A DNA stretch of 64,000 nt from Paenibacillus eucommiae (GTDB taxonomy: Bacteria > Bacillota > Bacilli > Paenibacillales > NBRC-103111), in contig NZ_JAGGLB010000004.1 in the NCBI RefSeq assembly GCF_017874215.1, forward strand, positions 62,001-126,000, given 5' to 3'. The stretch's first letter is position 1; the number at the start of each line of letters is the position of its first letter. Positions 52,444-61,769 of the stretch are shown piece after piece. A program made the translations under genes and the position numbers. The notes under the pieces are model-generated. The model saw nothing but the letters and a program-made list of their open reading frames with translations. It made no database searches and was not told the DNA's origin.

Positions 52444-54780
52444 TTACCAAATAACCAACTCATCGTTAATCTGATATGTCACACCTGATTTAAGAACCAA
52501 CGTCCGCTGCACTGCTTGATAACACAAGGTGATTGCACCATCGGAAAAAGCCCGAATACAAGCTTCTTTCAATCGCCCTTGTTTCCAATATATATCCACT
52601 TCCATATTTCCTTTGGCACGCAGACCTTTCACATATCCCTGTGACCAAGCCTGTGGCAGAGCGGGAAGCAGACGAATTTCCCCGGCATGGCTCTGAAGAA
52701 GCATCTCGGCCACTGCCGCCACTCCGCCAAAATTACCATCCACTACAAAAATATTCGTTTCCGCCCCAGCAACTCCAGGCTTGGAATAAGTAAACAGATT
52801 ATCAAAGCACAATTGACTAATAAGATGCGATAGCTGCTCAAGAGCACTTTCTCCATCCTCCAGCCTGGCATAGAAGGCAGCCATACCTGCTCTGGTAAAT
52901 TCAATATCTTCCAAATCATCCCCAAGCTTTCGGGATTCAAGCGTTTTCCTTGCGGCAGCCGATAGCTCCGGCGTTGTCCTTGGACTGACCTGATGACTTG
53001 GATGGACACTGACCAAATGTGACAGATGCCTGTGATAAGGCATCGCCTCCTCATAATCCTCCAGCCACTCCTGCAGCTGCCCCCATTCCCCCACCTTTAA
53101 TGGCGGCAGCAGAGAAATCGCTTCACTTAAAGCAGCCTGCAGCTCACTATCTACCTTCAGCCCTTCAGCCGCTTCCAGACAAAATACAAATAAGTCGCGA
53201 ACCAAAATTTGATCCAGCGTTGATCCCATCGATAAGTGATAGGGATGGTCCTTATCAGCTCCAACATAAAAGCTGTTTTCCGGAGAGTTCGATGGCCCTG
53301 TAACTAACCAACCATTGTCCGGATGTATGACCATATAGTCAAGGAAGAAGACAGCGGCCTCTCTAAGAATCGGATAAGCATGCTGAGTTAAAAATCCTTG
53401 ATCCAACGAAAATTCATAGTGTTCACGTAAATGGCTTGCGATCCACAGTCCTCCAGTTACGTGAAGCCCCCAGAACGTATTCCAACCCGGTGCTGTGAAG
53501 CCCCACGCATTCGTAAATACATGAGCGACCCAACCTTTACATCCATAAAAATTCTCTGCAGTTACTTTACCTGCAATAGATAAGCTTTCAATCAGGCGCA
53601 TCAAGGGCAGGTGACATTCGGCCAGGTTGCAAACCTCAGTCGGATAATAATTCATCTGTGTATTAATATCCAGATGATAGTCGCAGCTCCATTCCATTCG
53701 ACTTGCTTCATTATCATTCCAAATCCCTTGGAGATGAATGGGCAGTGGAGAATTGGCACGCGATCCAGCGATCATTAAATATCGGCCATATTGGAAAAAC
53801 AGAGCAAATAATTGCGGATCATCCATACCATTCCTTAAACTGCGAATACGTTCATCCGTACTTTGTTCACCCGTGCTGCACTCGTCCTCCATCCCGCTCC
53901 CCAACTTAATATCCGTTCGATTAAACAACCCCTGGTAGTCTGTGATGTGGTTTTTCTTGAGCTGCTCATACCCGAGGTCAACTGCATGATCCAGTCGCTT
54001 ATGGCATTCATGGATCCAAGATTGAACAGCTCCTACGGCTTCAGCTTCATAGTCAGTCGAAGCTGCAAAATAAACACACACATCATCTGCTTCCTCGACT
54101 ACAATCTCTGAGCCTGCGCTATATATCCTGCCTCCTTGGGCAACAATGGTAGTCAAGCCATAAAAGAATACACCGCACCTGCCATCACTATGATTACTCT
54201 CAAGTGCTTGGCCTTTAAAACCAAGCGTGTCCTCTCCCACTGGATATGAGACAAACTCGCTTGACATCCCCTTCATTTGCAAGCGAAATGAAACGGCTCC
54301 TCTAGTCTCACAAGAAAAACGTGCGGCAAGCACCCCATCCGAATTGGAGGCAAATGTCTCGCGCGTATATATGATGTCTTTGACTTGATAGGTCACTCGT
54401 GCAATAGCTTCATTTAAATTCAGTTCACGGCAATATGCACCTGCATCCTGCTGATGATTAAAGTGAAACAGCAAATCACACACAGGCAAATTAGTACCAT
54501 AATTCCCTTTGGGAGGCTGCAGATGTTGCTTGGCAGCTTCCTCCCCTTCCGCATAATCCCCTGCGAAGAAATGTTTTCTTATTTCTTTTAAATTTTCTTT
54601 CCCTCTCCCATTACCTTCTAGAACTTCCTTTTTACCTGACCATGCCGTTAACTCTGTAATATTCCATGTTTCGCTTTCAACACCACCGTATAGCATTGCA
54701 CCTAATCTACCGTTACCCAAGGGCAACGCTTCATTCCAGGCTGCAGCCGGCTGTAAGTATTTAAGCTTCCATACATTCAT
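52444..54780 (-). CDS. Glycoside hydrolase family 95 (alpha-L-fucosidase/galactosidase-like)
   Basis: About 778 residues, usual for GH95, without a signal peptide. The N-terminal beta domain begins WNEALPLGNGRLGAMLYGG. In the (alpha/alpha)6 barrel the two asparagines that support the inverting mechanism lie in DINTQMNYYPTE, and the general acid is E501 in PSNSPENSF. HRHLSHLVSVHPSHQ and GNFGGVAAVAEMLLQSH are family signatures. The ATG at 54780 or the one three codons before it fits the AGAGGTG site; the longer frame to 54855 does not. It is the last gene after an ABC transporter, so it probably removes fucose- or galactose-type end groups from imported oligosaccharides. Confidence 0.92.
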   Translation of the reverse strand: MNVWKLKYLQPAAAWNEALPLGNGRLGAMLYGGVESETWNITELTAWSGKKEVLEGNGRGKENLKEIRKHFFAGDYAEGEEAAKQHLQPPKGNYGTNLPVCDLLFHFNHQQDAGAYCRELNLNEAIARVTYQVKDIIYTRETFASNSDGVLAARFSCETRGAVSFRLQMKGMSSEFVSYPVGEDTLGFKGQALESNHSDGRCGVFFYGLTTIVAQGGRIYSAGSEIVVEEADDVCVYFAASTDYEAEAVGAVQSWIHECHKRLDHAVDLGYEQLKKNHITDYQGLFNRTDIKLGSGMEDECSTGEQSTDERIRSLRNGMDDPQLFALFFQYGRYLMIAGSRANSPLPIHLQGIWNDNEASRMEWSCDYHLDINTQMNYYPTEVCNLAECHLPLMRLIESLSIAGKVTAENFYGCKGWVAHVFTNAWGFTAPGWNTFWGLHVTGGLWIASHLREHYEFSLDQGFLTQHAYPILREAAVFFLDYMVIHPDNGWLVTGPSNSPENSFYVGADKDHPYHLSMGSTLDQILVRDLFVFCLEAAEGLKVDSELQAALSEAISLLPPLKVGEWGQLQEWLEDYEEAMPYHRHLSHLVSVHPSHQVSPRTTPELSAAARKTLESRKLGDDLEDIEFTRAGMAAFYARLEDGESALEQLSHLISQLCFDNLFTYSKPGVAGAETNIFVVDGNFGGVAAVAEMLLQSHAGEIRLLPALPQAWSQGYVKGLRAKGNMEVDIYWKQGRLKEACIRAFSDGAITLCYQAVQRTLVLKSGVTYQINDELVIW

Positions 54781-54943
54781 GCTGCTCATCTCACCTCTAA
54801 AATATAAATTAACATACAATGAATTTACTTGAACCCATCCATAAAGTAAATGCACACTTTCTCACTATGTTCGCAATAACTCACCTTTAATATTAAATCT
54901 ACCGGACGTATTCCTTCAGAGATAGATCTGATCTATTCGCAAC

Positions 54944-55765
54944 CTAACCTTTTATAGCGCCTGCGACCATGCCTGTAACAATATATTTTTGAGCTAACAA
55001 AAATATAATAATTACTGGCAATAGCAAAAAGATCATGTCCGCAAAAACAAGACTATAATCATTAGTGTGTAATCCTTGAAAATCATAAATAGTCATAGGC
55101 ATCGTCCATTTCTTAGAGTCCGGTAGAAAGTACAATACATTCTGAAAATCATTCCAAATGGATGTAAAGAGTAAGATGAAATTTGTGGCAATTGCTGGTT
55201 TGAGAAGGGGGAATATAATTTGGAAAAAGAGCCTTATCGGTTTCGCACCGTCAATAATGCCAGCTTCATCTAAATCTTTGGGAATCCCTTTAATAAAACC
55301 TGCAAATAATAGGGTGTTGAATGGTAATGCACAGGCTACATCTATGAGGATGAGACCTGTATATGTCCCCATCAAATGCATAACTTGCAAAAGCTTGATA
55401 GCAGGTATGATAGAAAAAGGGGCAATTAGCCCCGCTAATAAGTATTTATACATAAAGGTGCTGAACCCAGACTTTCTCCTCTGGATAACGAACGCTGTCA
55501 CTGAACTTAATAACATAGTAATCCCTACTACAGTCAAAGAAATAAACGCTCCGTTAGCCAAAGGTCTAAGCAGGTTGCCTTCGACAAATACCTTTCGATA
55601 ATTATCGAAAATCCACTCTTTGGGCAGACTCAAGGATAGCACCGATGCTTCGCTTGTCGATTTAAGAGAGGTTATCACAATAAAATAAATAGGCAATAAA
55701 TAGATAACCAACAATAGAGCAATTGCCACATAAATAAATATCTTCCCTATCGATTTTAAAGTCAT
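54944..55765 (-). CDS. Sugar ABC transporter permease (MalG-like, CUT1)
   Basis: 273 residues, six membrane segments, EAA loop IPKDLDEAGIIDGAKPIRLF, ending KYIVTGMVAGAIKG. The ATG overlaps the stop of the partner permease (ATGA), with AAAGGAG upstream. Served by the lipoprotein at 56689. Confidence 0.93.
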   Translation of the reverse strand: MTLKSIGKIFIYVAIALLLVIYLLPIYFIVITSLKSTSEASVLSLSLPKEWIFDNYRKVFVEGNLLRPLANGAFISLTVVGITMLLSSVTAFVIQRRKSGFSTFMYKYLLAGLIAPFSIIPAIKLLQVMHLMGTYTGLILIDVACALPFNTLLFAGFIKGIPKDLDEAGIIDGAKPIRLFFQIIFPLLKPAIATNFILLFTSIWNDFQNVLYFLPDSKKWTMPMTIYDFQGLHTNDYSLVFADMIFLLLPVIIIFLLAQKYIVTGMVAGAIKG

Positions 55766-56640
55766 AACTCTATCTCCTTTTTACTTGTAACCCAGTTAAC
55801 CGAAAAAGCAATAATGCTGATCACAAAAAATTGAACGAGGCCAATTGCGGACGCATAACCTAGCGAGCTAGACGATAATGCTTTTAGGATAAGTGTGCTG
55901 ATAACCTCTGTCGCGTGTCCCGGTCCTCCCCCTGTCATCGCAATGATCGTATCAAAAGCTTTGAGACCGCCAATCAAATTAATTAAAAATGCAATATTCA
56001 GAGCATGAAATATAAAAGGAAGCTTTATACTAATAAATCTCCTCCATTGATTCGCTCCATCTATTTCAGAGCATTCCAATATTTCCCTTGGTATGGATTG
56101 AAGCCCTGCCAATATGATAACAGCATTAAAACCGATCCACATCCAAGTCTCCACACCTGCTACACTAAATAAAGCAAGATTGAAATCACCCAACCAATCC
56201 TTAGCTAATACATCAAGATGGATACTCCTCAGAAATGTGTTTAACAGACCATCATAGCGTAATATATAATTGAAAATATATCCTACAATAAGAGCACTAT
56301 ACATGGATGACATATACACGATCGTTCTTAACGTATTTCTGCCTCTGAATGTCATATTTAGCAGTAAAGCAACTAGCAGACCCAAGAATGTCTTTGAGGA
56401 CGAGGTAACAATGGCAAACACAAATTGGTTTTTTAAGCTGGTCAATAATGAAGCATCGTTAAGCAACCACCTAAAATTCTCTAACCCTACAAAATGAGCT
56501 TCCCCGGTTCGTGAACTCCAATCTGTAAAGGCCAATACGAAGCCCAGAACCGAGGCAAATACATAAAACAAAGTAAATATAAAAAAAGCTGGCAACATAA
56601 AGGATATGGGATAGTATTTATTATGCATTTTACTCTTCAT
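55762..56640 (-). CDS. Sugar ABC transporter permease (MalF-like, CUT1)
   Basis: About 292 residues from the ATG at 56640, which has AAAGGAG eight bases upstream. Six membrane segments and the EAA loop LQSIPREILECSEIDGANQW. Overlaps the other permease by four bases. Confidence 0.93.
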   Translation of the reverse strand: MKSKMHNKYYPISFMLPAFFIFTLFYVFASVLGFVLAFTDWSSRTGEAHFVGLENFRWLLNDASLLTSLKNQFVFAIVTSSSKTFLGLLVALLLNMTFRGRNTLRTIVYMSSMYSALIVGYIFNYILRYDGLLNTFLRSIHLDVLAKDWLGDFNLALFSVAGVETWMWIGFNAVIILAGLQSIPREILECSEIDGANQWRRFISIKLPFIFHALNIAFLINLIGGLKAFDTIIAMTGGGPGHATEVISTLILKALSSSSLGYASAIGLVQFFVISIIAFSVNWVTSKKEIEL

Positions 56641-56688
56641 TTCAGTAGCTCCTTTAAGGCAATTCAGCAAATTTCCGGCCTTCTAAGT

Positions 56689-58047
56689 TTAGAAGCCAGG
56701 AAGCTTGGCTTGCTTAGCGCTTTTCATATAAGCATTATCGACCTGCTTTATAAAATCCGCTGCCCCAACTCTTTTAAGCAGTAATTCTGAATATGCTGCT
56801 ACCAAATCTGCAAAAGGTTCAGGAATGATAAGCCTAAGACCAGGTGATGTCTGGCCCGCCTCGTACAGGGCATTAGCTTCAGCCATCGCAGGTGGAAGTT
56901 GATCTTTAACAGAAACATCTTTGAAGGGACTAATGCCTGGTGATTTCGAAAGATAATACAAAGCTTGTTCGGGCTCATCAAGAAATTTCAAAAAATCCAG
57001 TGCTGCCTCAACATGCTTACTATTCTTAGAGATAAATATACCCTGCACATCGGAAACTGCTTGAAAGCTCTTTCCATCTTCTGTTGGAGGAAGAAAATAT
57101 CCAATATTGGCGCTTGGCGATTGTTTCATAACTTCAGGTAGAAACCAGCTTCCTTGGAATACCATAGCAGCTTGCCCCTTAGCCAAAGCCTTCTGAGACA
57201 TTTCATAGGTGGCAGATGCTAGATCTTTATTGACGTAACCTTTTTCAATCCATTGCTCCAGTTGAAGAACTTGCCCGGTGAATTCTGGTATATCCACCCA
57301 TTTAAGTTGATTTTTGTTAATCTCATCGGCAACGCCCGTATCTACTCCAGCCATAACTCCAGCTATGGTGTTTAAGTGTTGAAGCATAGTCCAGGAGTCC
57401 TTGCCTGCAAAGTAAACAGGTGTAATGCCCTGCGCTTTAATGGCTGAAGCCACTTTATCAAATTCATCGAATGTTTTGGGAATTGTTAAATTTAAGTCTG
57501 CGAAAACCTGTTTGTTATACCAGATACCAAAAACGGATAACCCCTCGGGTGATGGATACGAATAATACTTGTCATCACCCTTTGCAAACTTTTTAGCCGC
57601 ATATATCAGATTTCCATTGTACTTCGGATCAATTCGCGTAAAGTCAAAAGATTCAGCAGGGATTTCAAGCAAATATTTCTGAGGATCAATGCCCACATAA
57701 GTCCCCTTGAATATATCCATGTCTATTTTTCCGGCTAATCGGGTTTTGACAATGTTATCATACTGATCATCCTGTATGGCTTGGAGATCAATCTTATTGC
57801 CAGTTTTTAGTTCCCACTTCGCAATAATGTCTTTAATCCCACCATAATTCACCTGACTATTAGGCAATAAAAAGGACACAGTCACAGGACCAGTTTGCGA
57901 CTGTGGATTTGCAGTTGCATCTGACTCCGTTGAACCGGGTGCAATCGTCGAACTTGATGTTGTGCTGTTTGTACCACAAGCAACTGTTGTAATAAGCAAT
58001 GACGCAATGAACACAGCATATACAATTTTCATAAAAAGACTTTTCAT
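56689..58047 (-). CDS. Extracellular solute-binding lipoprotein of a CUT1 sugar ABC transporter
   Basis: 452 residues. The lipoprotein signal ends in TTVACGTN with C24; threonine at position -3 is less usual. The body is family-1 type (LPNSQVNYGGIKDIIAKWE, MDIFKGTYVG, AKGQAAMVFQGSWFLPEV). First gene of the operon with two permeases and GH95, divergent from a kinase/regulator pair that probably controls it. No ATPase gene is present. Confidence 0.92.
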   Translation of the reverse strand: MKSLFMKIVYAVFIASLLITTVACGTNSTTSSSTIAPGSTESDATANPQSQTGPVTVSFLLPNSQVNYGGIKDIIAKWELKTGNKIDLQAIQDDQYDNIVKTRLAGKIDMDIFKGTYVGIDPQKYLLEIPAESFDFTRIDPKYNGNLIYAAKKFAKGDDKYYSYPSPEGLSVFGIWYNKQVFADLNLTIPKTFDEFDKVASAIKAQGITPVYFAGKDSWTMLQHLNTIAGVMAGVDTGVADEINKNQLKWVDIPEFTGQVLQLEQWIEKGYVNKDLASATYEMSQKALAKGQAAMVFQGSWFLPEVMKQSPSANIGYFLPPTEDGKSFQAVSDVQGIFISKNSKHVEAALDFLKFLDEPEQALYYLSKSPGISPFKDVSVKDQLPPAMAEANALYEAGQTSPGLRLIIPEPFADLVAAYSELLLKRVGAADFIKQVDNAYMKSAKQAKLPGF

Positions 58048-58214
58048 TCTTTCCCCGCCCTTTTTTTTAGGATAATTTATAAATTACAAGCACTTCTATA
58101 TCAGCGCTGTATGTTCATCATAAAGCATTGGGACTGGTAATCGAATATACAAATCTGACAACTTCGTTTATACTTTTTTATTTGAAATGATACTATTATT
58201 ATAATAAATACCTA

Positions 58215-58223
58215 TGCTATACT
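58215..58223 (+). promoter_or_regulatory. Possible extended -10 box of the kinase gene
   Basis: TGCTATACT, an extended -10 form, lies 50 bases before the kinase start in the divergent 225-base gap. No good -35 box is seen at the right distance. Confidence 0.3.
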
Positions 58224-58272
58224 GATTTGCATATTCGACTTTCGAAGATCAAAATGGAGAGCAGGGATATAA

Positions 58273-60105
58273 ATGAGACGGGGAATGAGTTTCTCCAAGA
58301 AGATGTTCGTCAGCTTTGCTGTCATTTTGCTTGTTCTAATCACTACCTCTTCTATTTATTTGTATATGTATATGTCTAAAGTATTGATCGATACTGAAAC
58401 TCATAATCTTCGTCCTGTCGCCCAAAAAATATCCGATCAAGTCGATATGTTATATAAACGTATGGATTTCGCCTCACTCAGTTATACGGGAAATAAGGAA
58501 GCGTTTGATGTTATAGCAGATCTGAACTACTCTTTAGAGAAGAACAAAGACGAAGTATTGCCCCGACTCTATGAGAATAAGCTTGGTACTTATTTAAACT
58601 CCATCTACAGCAGTTTTCCAGAAATATATAAAATAGCTATTTTCTCACCTGATAAAGGCTTCTTCTTCACCTTTGTCAGCACCAGCGATAATATTCCAGG
58701 CATACCAGCTAAATATACGAATAAAAGTCAATTTTTAAGTATGTTTGAACCAAACGAATTGTCAAGTTTTGCTCCACCCCATCTGGATGATTGGTCAACA
58801 GCTCCCAAAGAGGTCCTTTCCTTTTATCGAAAATTTAGCAATTCCTACTTTGACGACTATGGCATTCTTGAAATCCAAGCACCAGTACAATTCTTCAATG
58901 CCATTGTCTCCATCGATGCGCCCAGGACCGGGAAAGCAGTCTGGATCTATGATCGTAAAGGAACGCTGATTTATCCTGTACTTGCCAACAAAGATTTATC
59001 AGAACAAAAGAACAAGCTTACTCAAGCTGGTCATACCCTTCTGAAAAGTAAGAGGGACTCAGGCAAAATCGACCTGGGCGATAAAGCTTTTTACTATGCT
59101 TCCTCTATTTCTGACTATACGGGCTGGACCACTGTCATCACGGACGACCAAAAGTTCCTCCAATCCAAGCTCCATATTTATCGGTCTGTCATAACCGCTG
59201 TAAGCATTCAACTTCTATCCCTTGTACTGATCGTTGAATATATGCTCATTCAGAGACTGACCAAACCATTAAATCAATTAATAGCCAGGGTAAAGACCAT
59301 TAACCTTAAAAACTTGGAATTAAAGCTGCCGCACAACGGGAACAATGAACTCAAGCTGCTTAACCACTCATTCGAGCATATGTTTCGCAGACTAAGAGAT
59401 GCGCTTAACAAAGAATACACATCAAAAATTAGAGAAATGGAATCTCACTACTCAGCTCTGCAAGCGCAAATCAATCCCCACTTTATGTATAATACACTTC
59501 ATGTGATCGCTGCCCGCTGCCAAGAAAATGACGCGGACACAGCAGCTGAGATGTGTTGGCGCCTTTCGGAATTAATGAGATATTCAGTTGCCAATGCTAC
59601 ACAGCCTACATCGCTGAGCGATGAGATGAAACACACCGAACACTATCTAGAGCTAATGAAACTGCATTATGATCATGATACATTAGGCTACACGATTCAT
59701 ATAGACGATCGTCTCAATAACATCACTCTGCCCAAGCTTACCATCCAGCCACTTGTAGAGAACTGCATTAAACATGGCTTCCACAAAGCACTTCCACCCT
59801 GGCGTATTATAATAACAGGAACCTTAAAGCTGAATGGAGACTGGGAACTGACTATCGAAGATAACGGGGCTGGCTTTGACCCTCTCATGCTGGCGAAAGT
59901 AAACCATGAAATCCAGGAATACAATCATGAAGGCGCTCTCGAGAGAAACTTCCAAATAGGAGGAATGGGTATTCTGAATACATTTGCAAGACTTTCTATA
60001 CATTCGGGTCAGCACATTTATCTTGCTATTGAAAATATGGAACCCAGAGGTTCTTTAGTGAGAATAGGCCAGCATAGTTGGCAAAAGGAGGAGAGGCAAG
60101 AATGA
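58273..60105 (+). CDS. Sensor histidine kinase of the YesM/LytS type
   Basis: 610 residues. Membrane segments at about 11-33 and 303-325 enclose a ~270-residue extracellular sensor region. HAMP linker, then His_kinase with phosphoacceptor H403 in QINPHFMYNT and an HATPase domain (LVENCIKHGF, IEDNGAGF). Its stop overlaps the start of the response regulator (ATGA). Divergent from the ABC transporter/GH95 operon; it most likely senses a sugar and switches that operon on. Confidence 0.92.
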   Translation: MRRGMSFSKKMFVSFAVILLVLITTSSIYLYMYMSKVLIDTETHNLRPVAQKISDQVDMLYKRMDFASLSYTGNKEAFDVIADLNYSLEKNKDEVLPRLYENKLGTYLNSIYSSFPEIYKIAIFSPDKGFFFTFVSTSDNIPGIPAKYTNKSQFLSMFEPNELSSFAPPHLDDWSTAPKEVLSFYRKFSNSYFDDYGILEIQAPVQFFNAIVSIDAPRTGKAVWIYDRKGTLIYPVLANKDLSEQKNKLTQAGHTLLKSKRDSGKIDLGDKAFYYASSISDYTGWTTVITDDQKFLQSKLHIYRSVITAVSIQLLSLVLIVEYMLIQRLTKPLNQLIARVKTINLKNLELKLPHNGNNELKLLNHSFEHMFRRLRDALNKEYTSKIREMESHYSALQAQINPHFMYNTLHVIAARCQENDADTAAEMCWRLSELMRYSVANATQPTSLSDEMKHTEHYLELMKLHYDHDTLGYTIHIDDRLNNITLPKLTIQPLVENCIKHGFHKALPPWRIIITGTLKLNGDWELTIEDNGAGFDPLMLAKVNHEIQEYNHEGALERNFQIGGMGILNTFARLSIHSGQHIYLAIENMEPRGSLVRIGQHSWQKEERQE

Positions 60106-61691
60106 TAAAAGTGGTTGTGGTAGAAGACCAACATCCCATTCTGAGAAGCATCATTAAGCAAATTGCAAATTTTAGTTCTGAAGTGTCCGTTATAGGAGAA
60201 GCCACAGATGGACTTTCCGCTCTTGAGAGGATTCAAAAATTAAGACCAGATATTGTTTTTACAGATATAAGAATGCCTGGGATAGATGGGCTTGAGCTGA
60301 TAGAAAACATCAAAAAAACCTTACCCGGCACTATCTTCGTAATTATAAGCGGACATGATGAATTCCAGTATGCCCGTCAGGCGATGAAGCTTGGAGTCAC
60401 AGAATTTATGCTGAAGCCGATTCACCAAAAAACTATAAATGAAGTTTTGTCTAAGCTGGCGGAGACGATTCATTATGATAGACATGAGAGAAAAAAGCGG
60501 ATTTTATATGATACTTTGCACGTAAAAACGATCTCTGAGTCATTAACACAAACCACCTTAGATTATGATGATGATTCAAATGCTTACTCTTATGTAGTCA
60601 TGCTTATTTGCGCTGGATCCTATTCTAATTTCCCCGTTGATGTCTCGCATCCTTTATGTGATTTTTGGTCCCATATAGATTTGCCTGCTATGATCTCAAC
60701 CCATTGGTCCGGCTATCAAGACATATGGATTCTGGACGGGCAAGCCATAAATGAACAGATTCTGATTTGGGGTTTTAAAGAAAAGAAGCAGGATAACGTA
60801 GACCCCAAGAGCTTGGCCGAGTCCGTCATGTGTATACTTTCATCTTTTCTTGTTCCGATTACGATTTCTGTAAGCACCAAAACCGGGTCGCGTCTTGCCG
60901 ACTTAAAGATCGAATACCAATTCTCAAGAGCAATGCTGCGTAAAAACCTTATTTTTGGAGCATCCAGTATTATTCTCAGCGATAAGTCCAAGCTTGCTTT
61001 TTCAAGAGAAAATTTTACAATCGAATCGATAATTGAACCAAAGAAACTTTCCATTCTTCTGAGCAAAAAAAATAAAGCGTTGTTTCTGAAAGAAATTGAG
61101 CATATGCTTGAGCACATGCACAAGGAAGCATATAAGCAAAGTGCAATTGAAAAATGTTTAAAAGTAGTTGCAGCTCTTTGCGAAAATATGGAGATCAACC
61201 AGCACGATCGGGAGAGTGATATTGAGCTTGAGATTGAAGAATTATTATCATTTTCCCTGAATTACAAAGCCCTATTTCTTGCTTTGTCCTTTACTTTTAG
61301 TCGATTTTTTAGCAACAAGAGCAAGAAGGATGTTCCCGGATCTATTGAGATTATCTTAGACAGAGTAGATAAGTACTTGCTGGACCATTACTCCGAGAAT
61401 ATCTCTATTCATGATATTGCGGAGATGGTCAATCTCAATAGTTCCCACCTGAGCAGAGAGTTTAAGAAATACAAGGGCATGTCTCCTATGGATTTCTTGA
61501 CTCACACAAGAATTCAAAAAGCCAAAGAACTCATTTTAACAAAATCGGACTTTAAGCTCATGGAAATCGCTGGAATGGTGGGCTACAGCAATCAATTTTA
61601 TTTCAGCAAGATATTTAAAATTGTGACTGGACTCTCACCATCCGAATATAGGGTAACTTTCACTCCTTCCAACTCTTTACCAAGAGATTAA
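60102..61691 (+). CDS. Response regulator, receiver domain plus AraC-type DNA-binding domain (YesN-like)
   Basis: 529 residues from the ATG at 60102 (MIKVVVVEDQHP), which has GGAG eight bases upstream and overlaps the kinase stop; a frame from 60078 would run through that ribosome site. The receiver domain has D55 in VFTDIRMPG and K in FMLKPI. The C-terminal AraC part has ISIHDIAEMVNLNSSHLSREF and LMEIAGMVGYSNQFYFSKIF. Probable activator of the GH95 transport operon. Confidence 0.92.
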   Translation: MIKVVVVEDQHPILRSIIKQIANFSSEVSVIGEATDGLSALERIQKLRPDIVFTDIRMPGIDGLELIENIKKTLPGTIFVIISGHDEFQYARQAMKLGVTEFMLKPIHQKTINEVLSKLAETIHYDRHERKKRILYDTLHVKTISESLTQTTLDYDDDSNAYSYVVMLICAGSYSNFPVDVSHPLCDFWSHIDLPAMISTHWSGYQDIWILDGQAINEQILIWGFKEKKQDNVDPKSLAESVMCILSSFLVPITISVSTKTGSRLADLKIEYQFSRAMLRKNLIFGASSIILSDKSKLAFSRENFTIESIIEPKKLSILLSKKNKALFLKEIEHMLEHMHKEAYKQSAIEKCLKVVAALCENMEINQHDRESDIELEIEELLSFSLNYKALFLALSFTFSRFFSNKSKKDVPGSIEIILDRVDKYLLDHYSENISIHDIAEMVNLNSSHLSREFKKYKGMSPMDFLTHTRIQKAKELILTKSDFKLMEIAGMVGYSNQFYFSKIFKIVTGLSPSEYRVTFTPSNSLPRD

Positions 61692-61710
61692 ACTTGCAGT
61701 GAGGCGTATG

Positions 61711-61744
61711 ACAAAAACTCCGCGGTATGCCGCGGAGTTTTTGT
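61711..61744. terminator. Bidirectional rho-independent terminator
   Basis: Perfect 15-base arms ACAAAAACTCCGCGG and CCGCGGAGTTTTTGT around the loop TATG. It gives a GC stem with a T run in both directions, between the convergent regulator and the large gene at the right edge. Confidence 0.93.
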
Positions 61745-61769
61745 CGTTCATTTCCTCGCCTCTTCATCC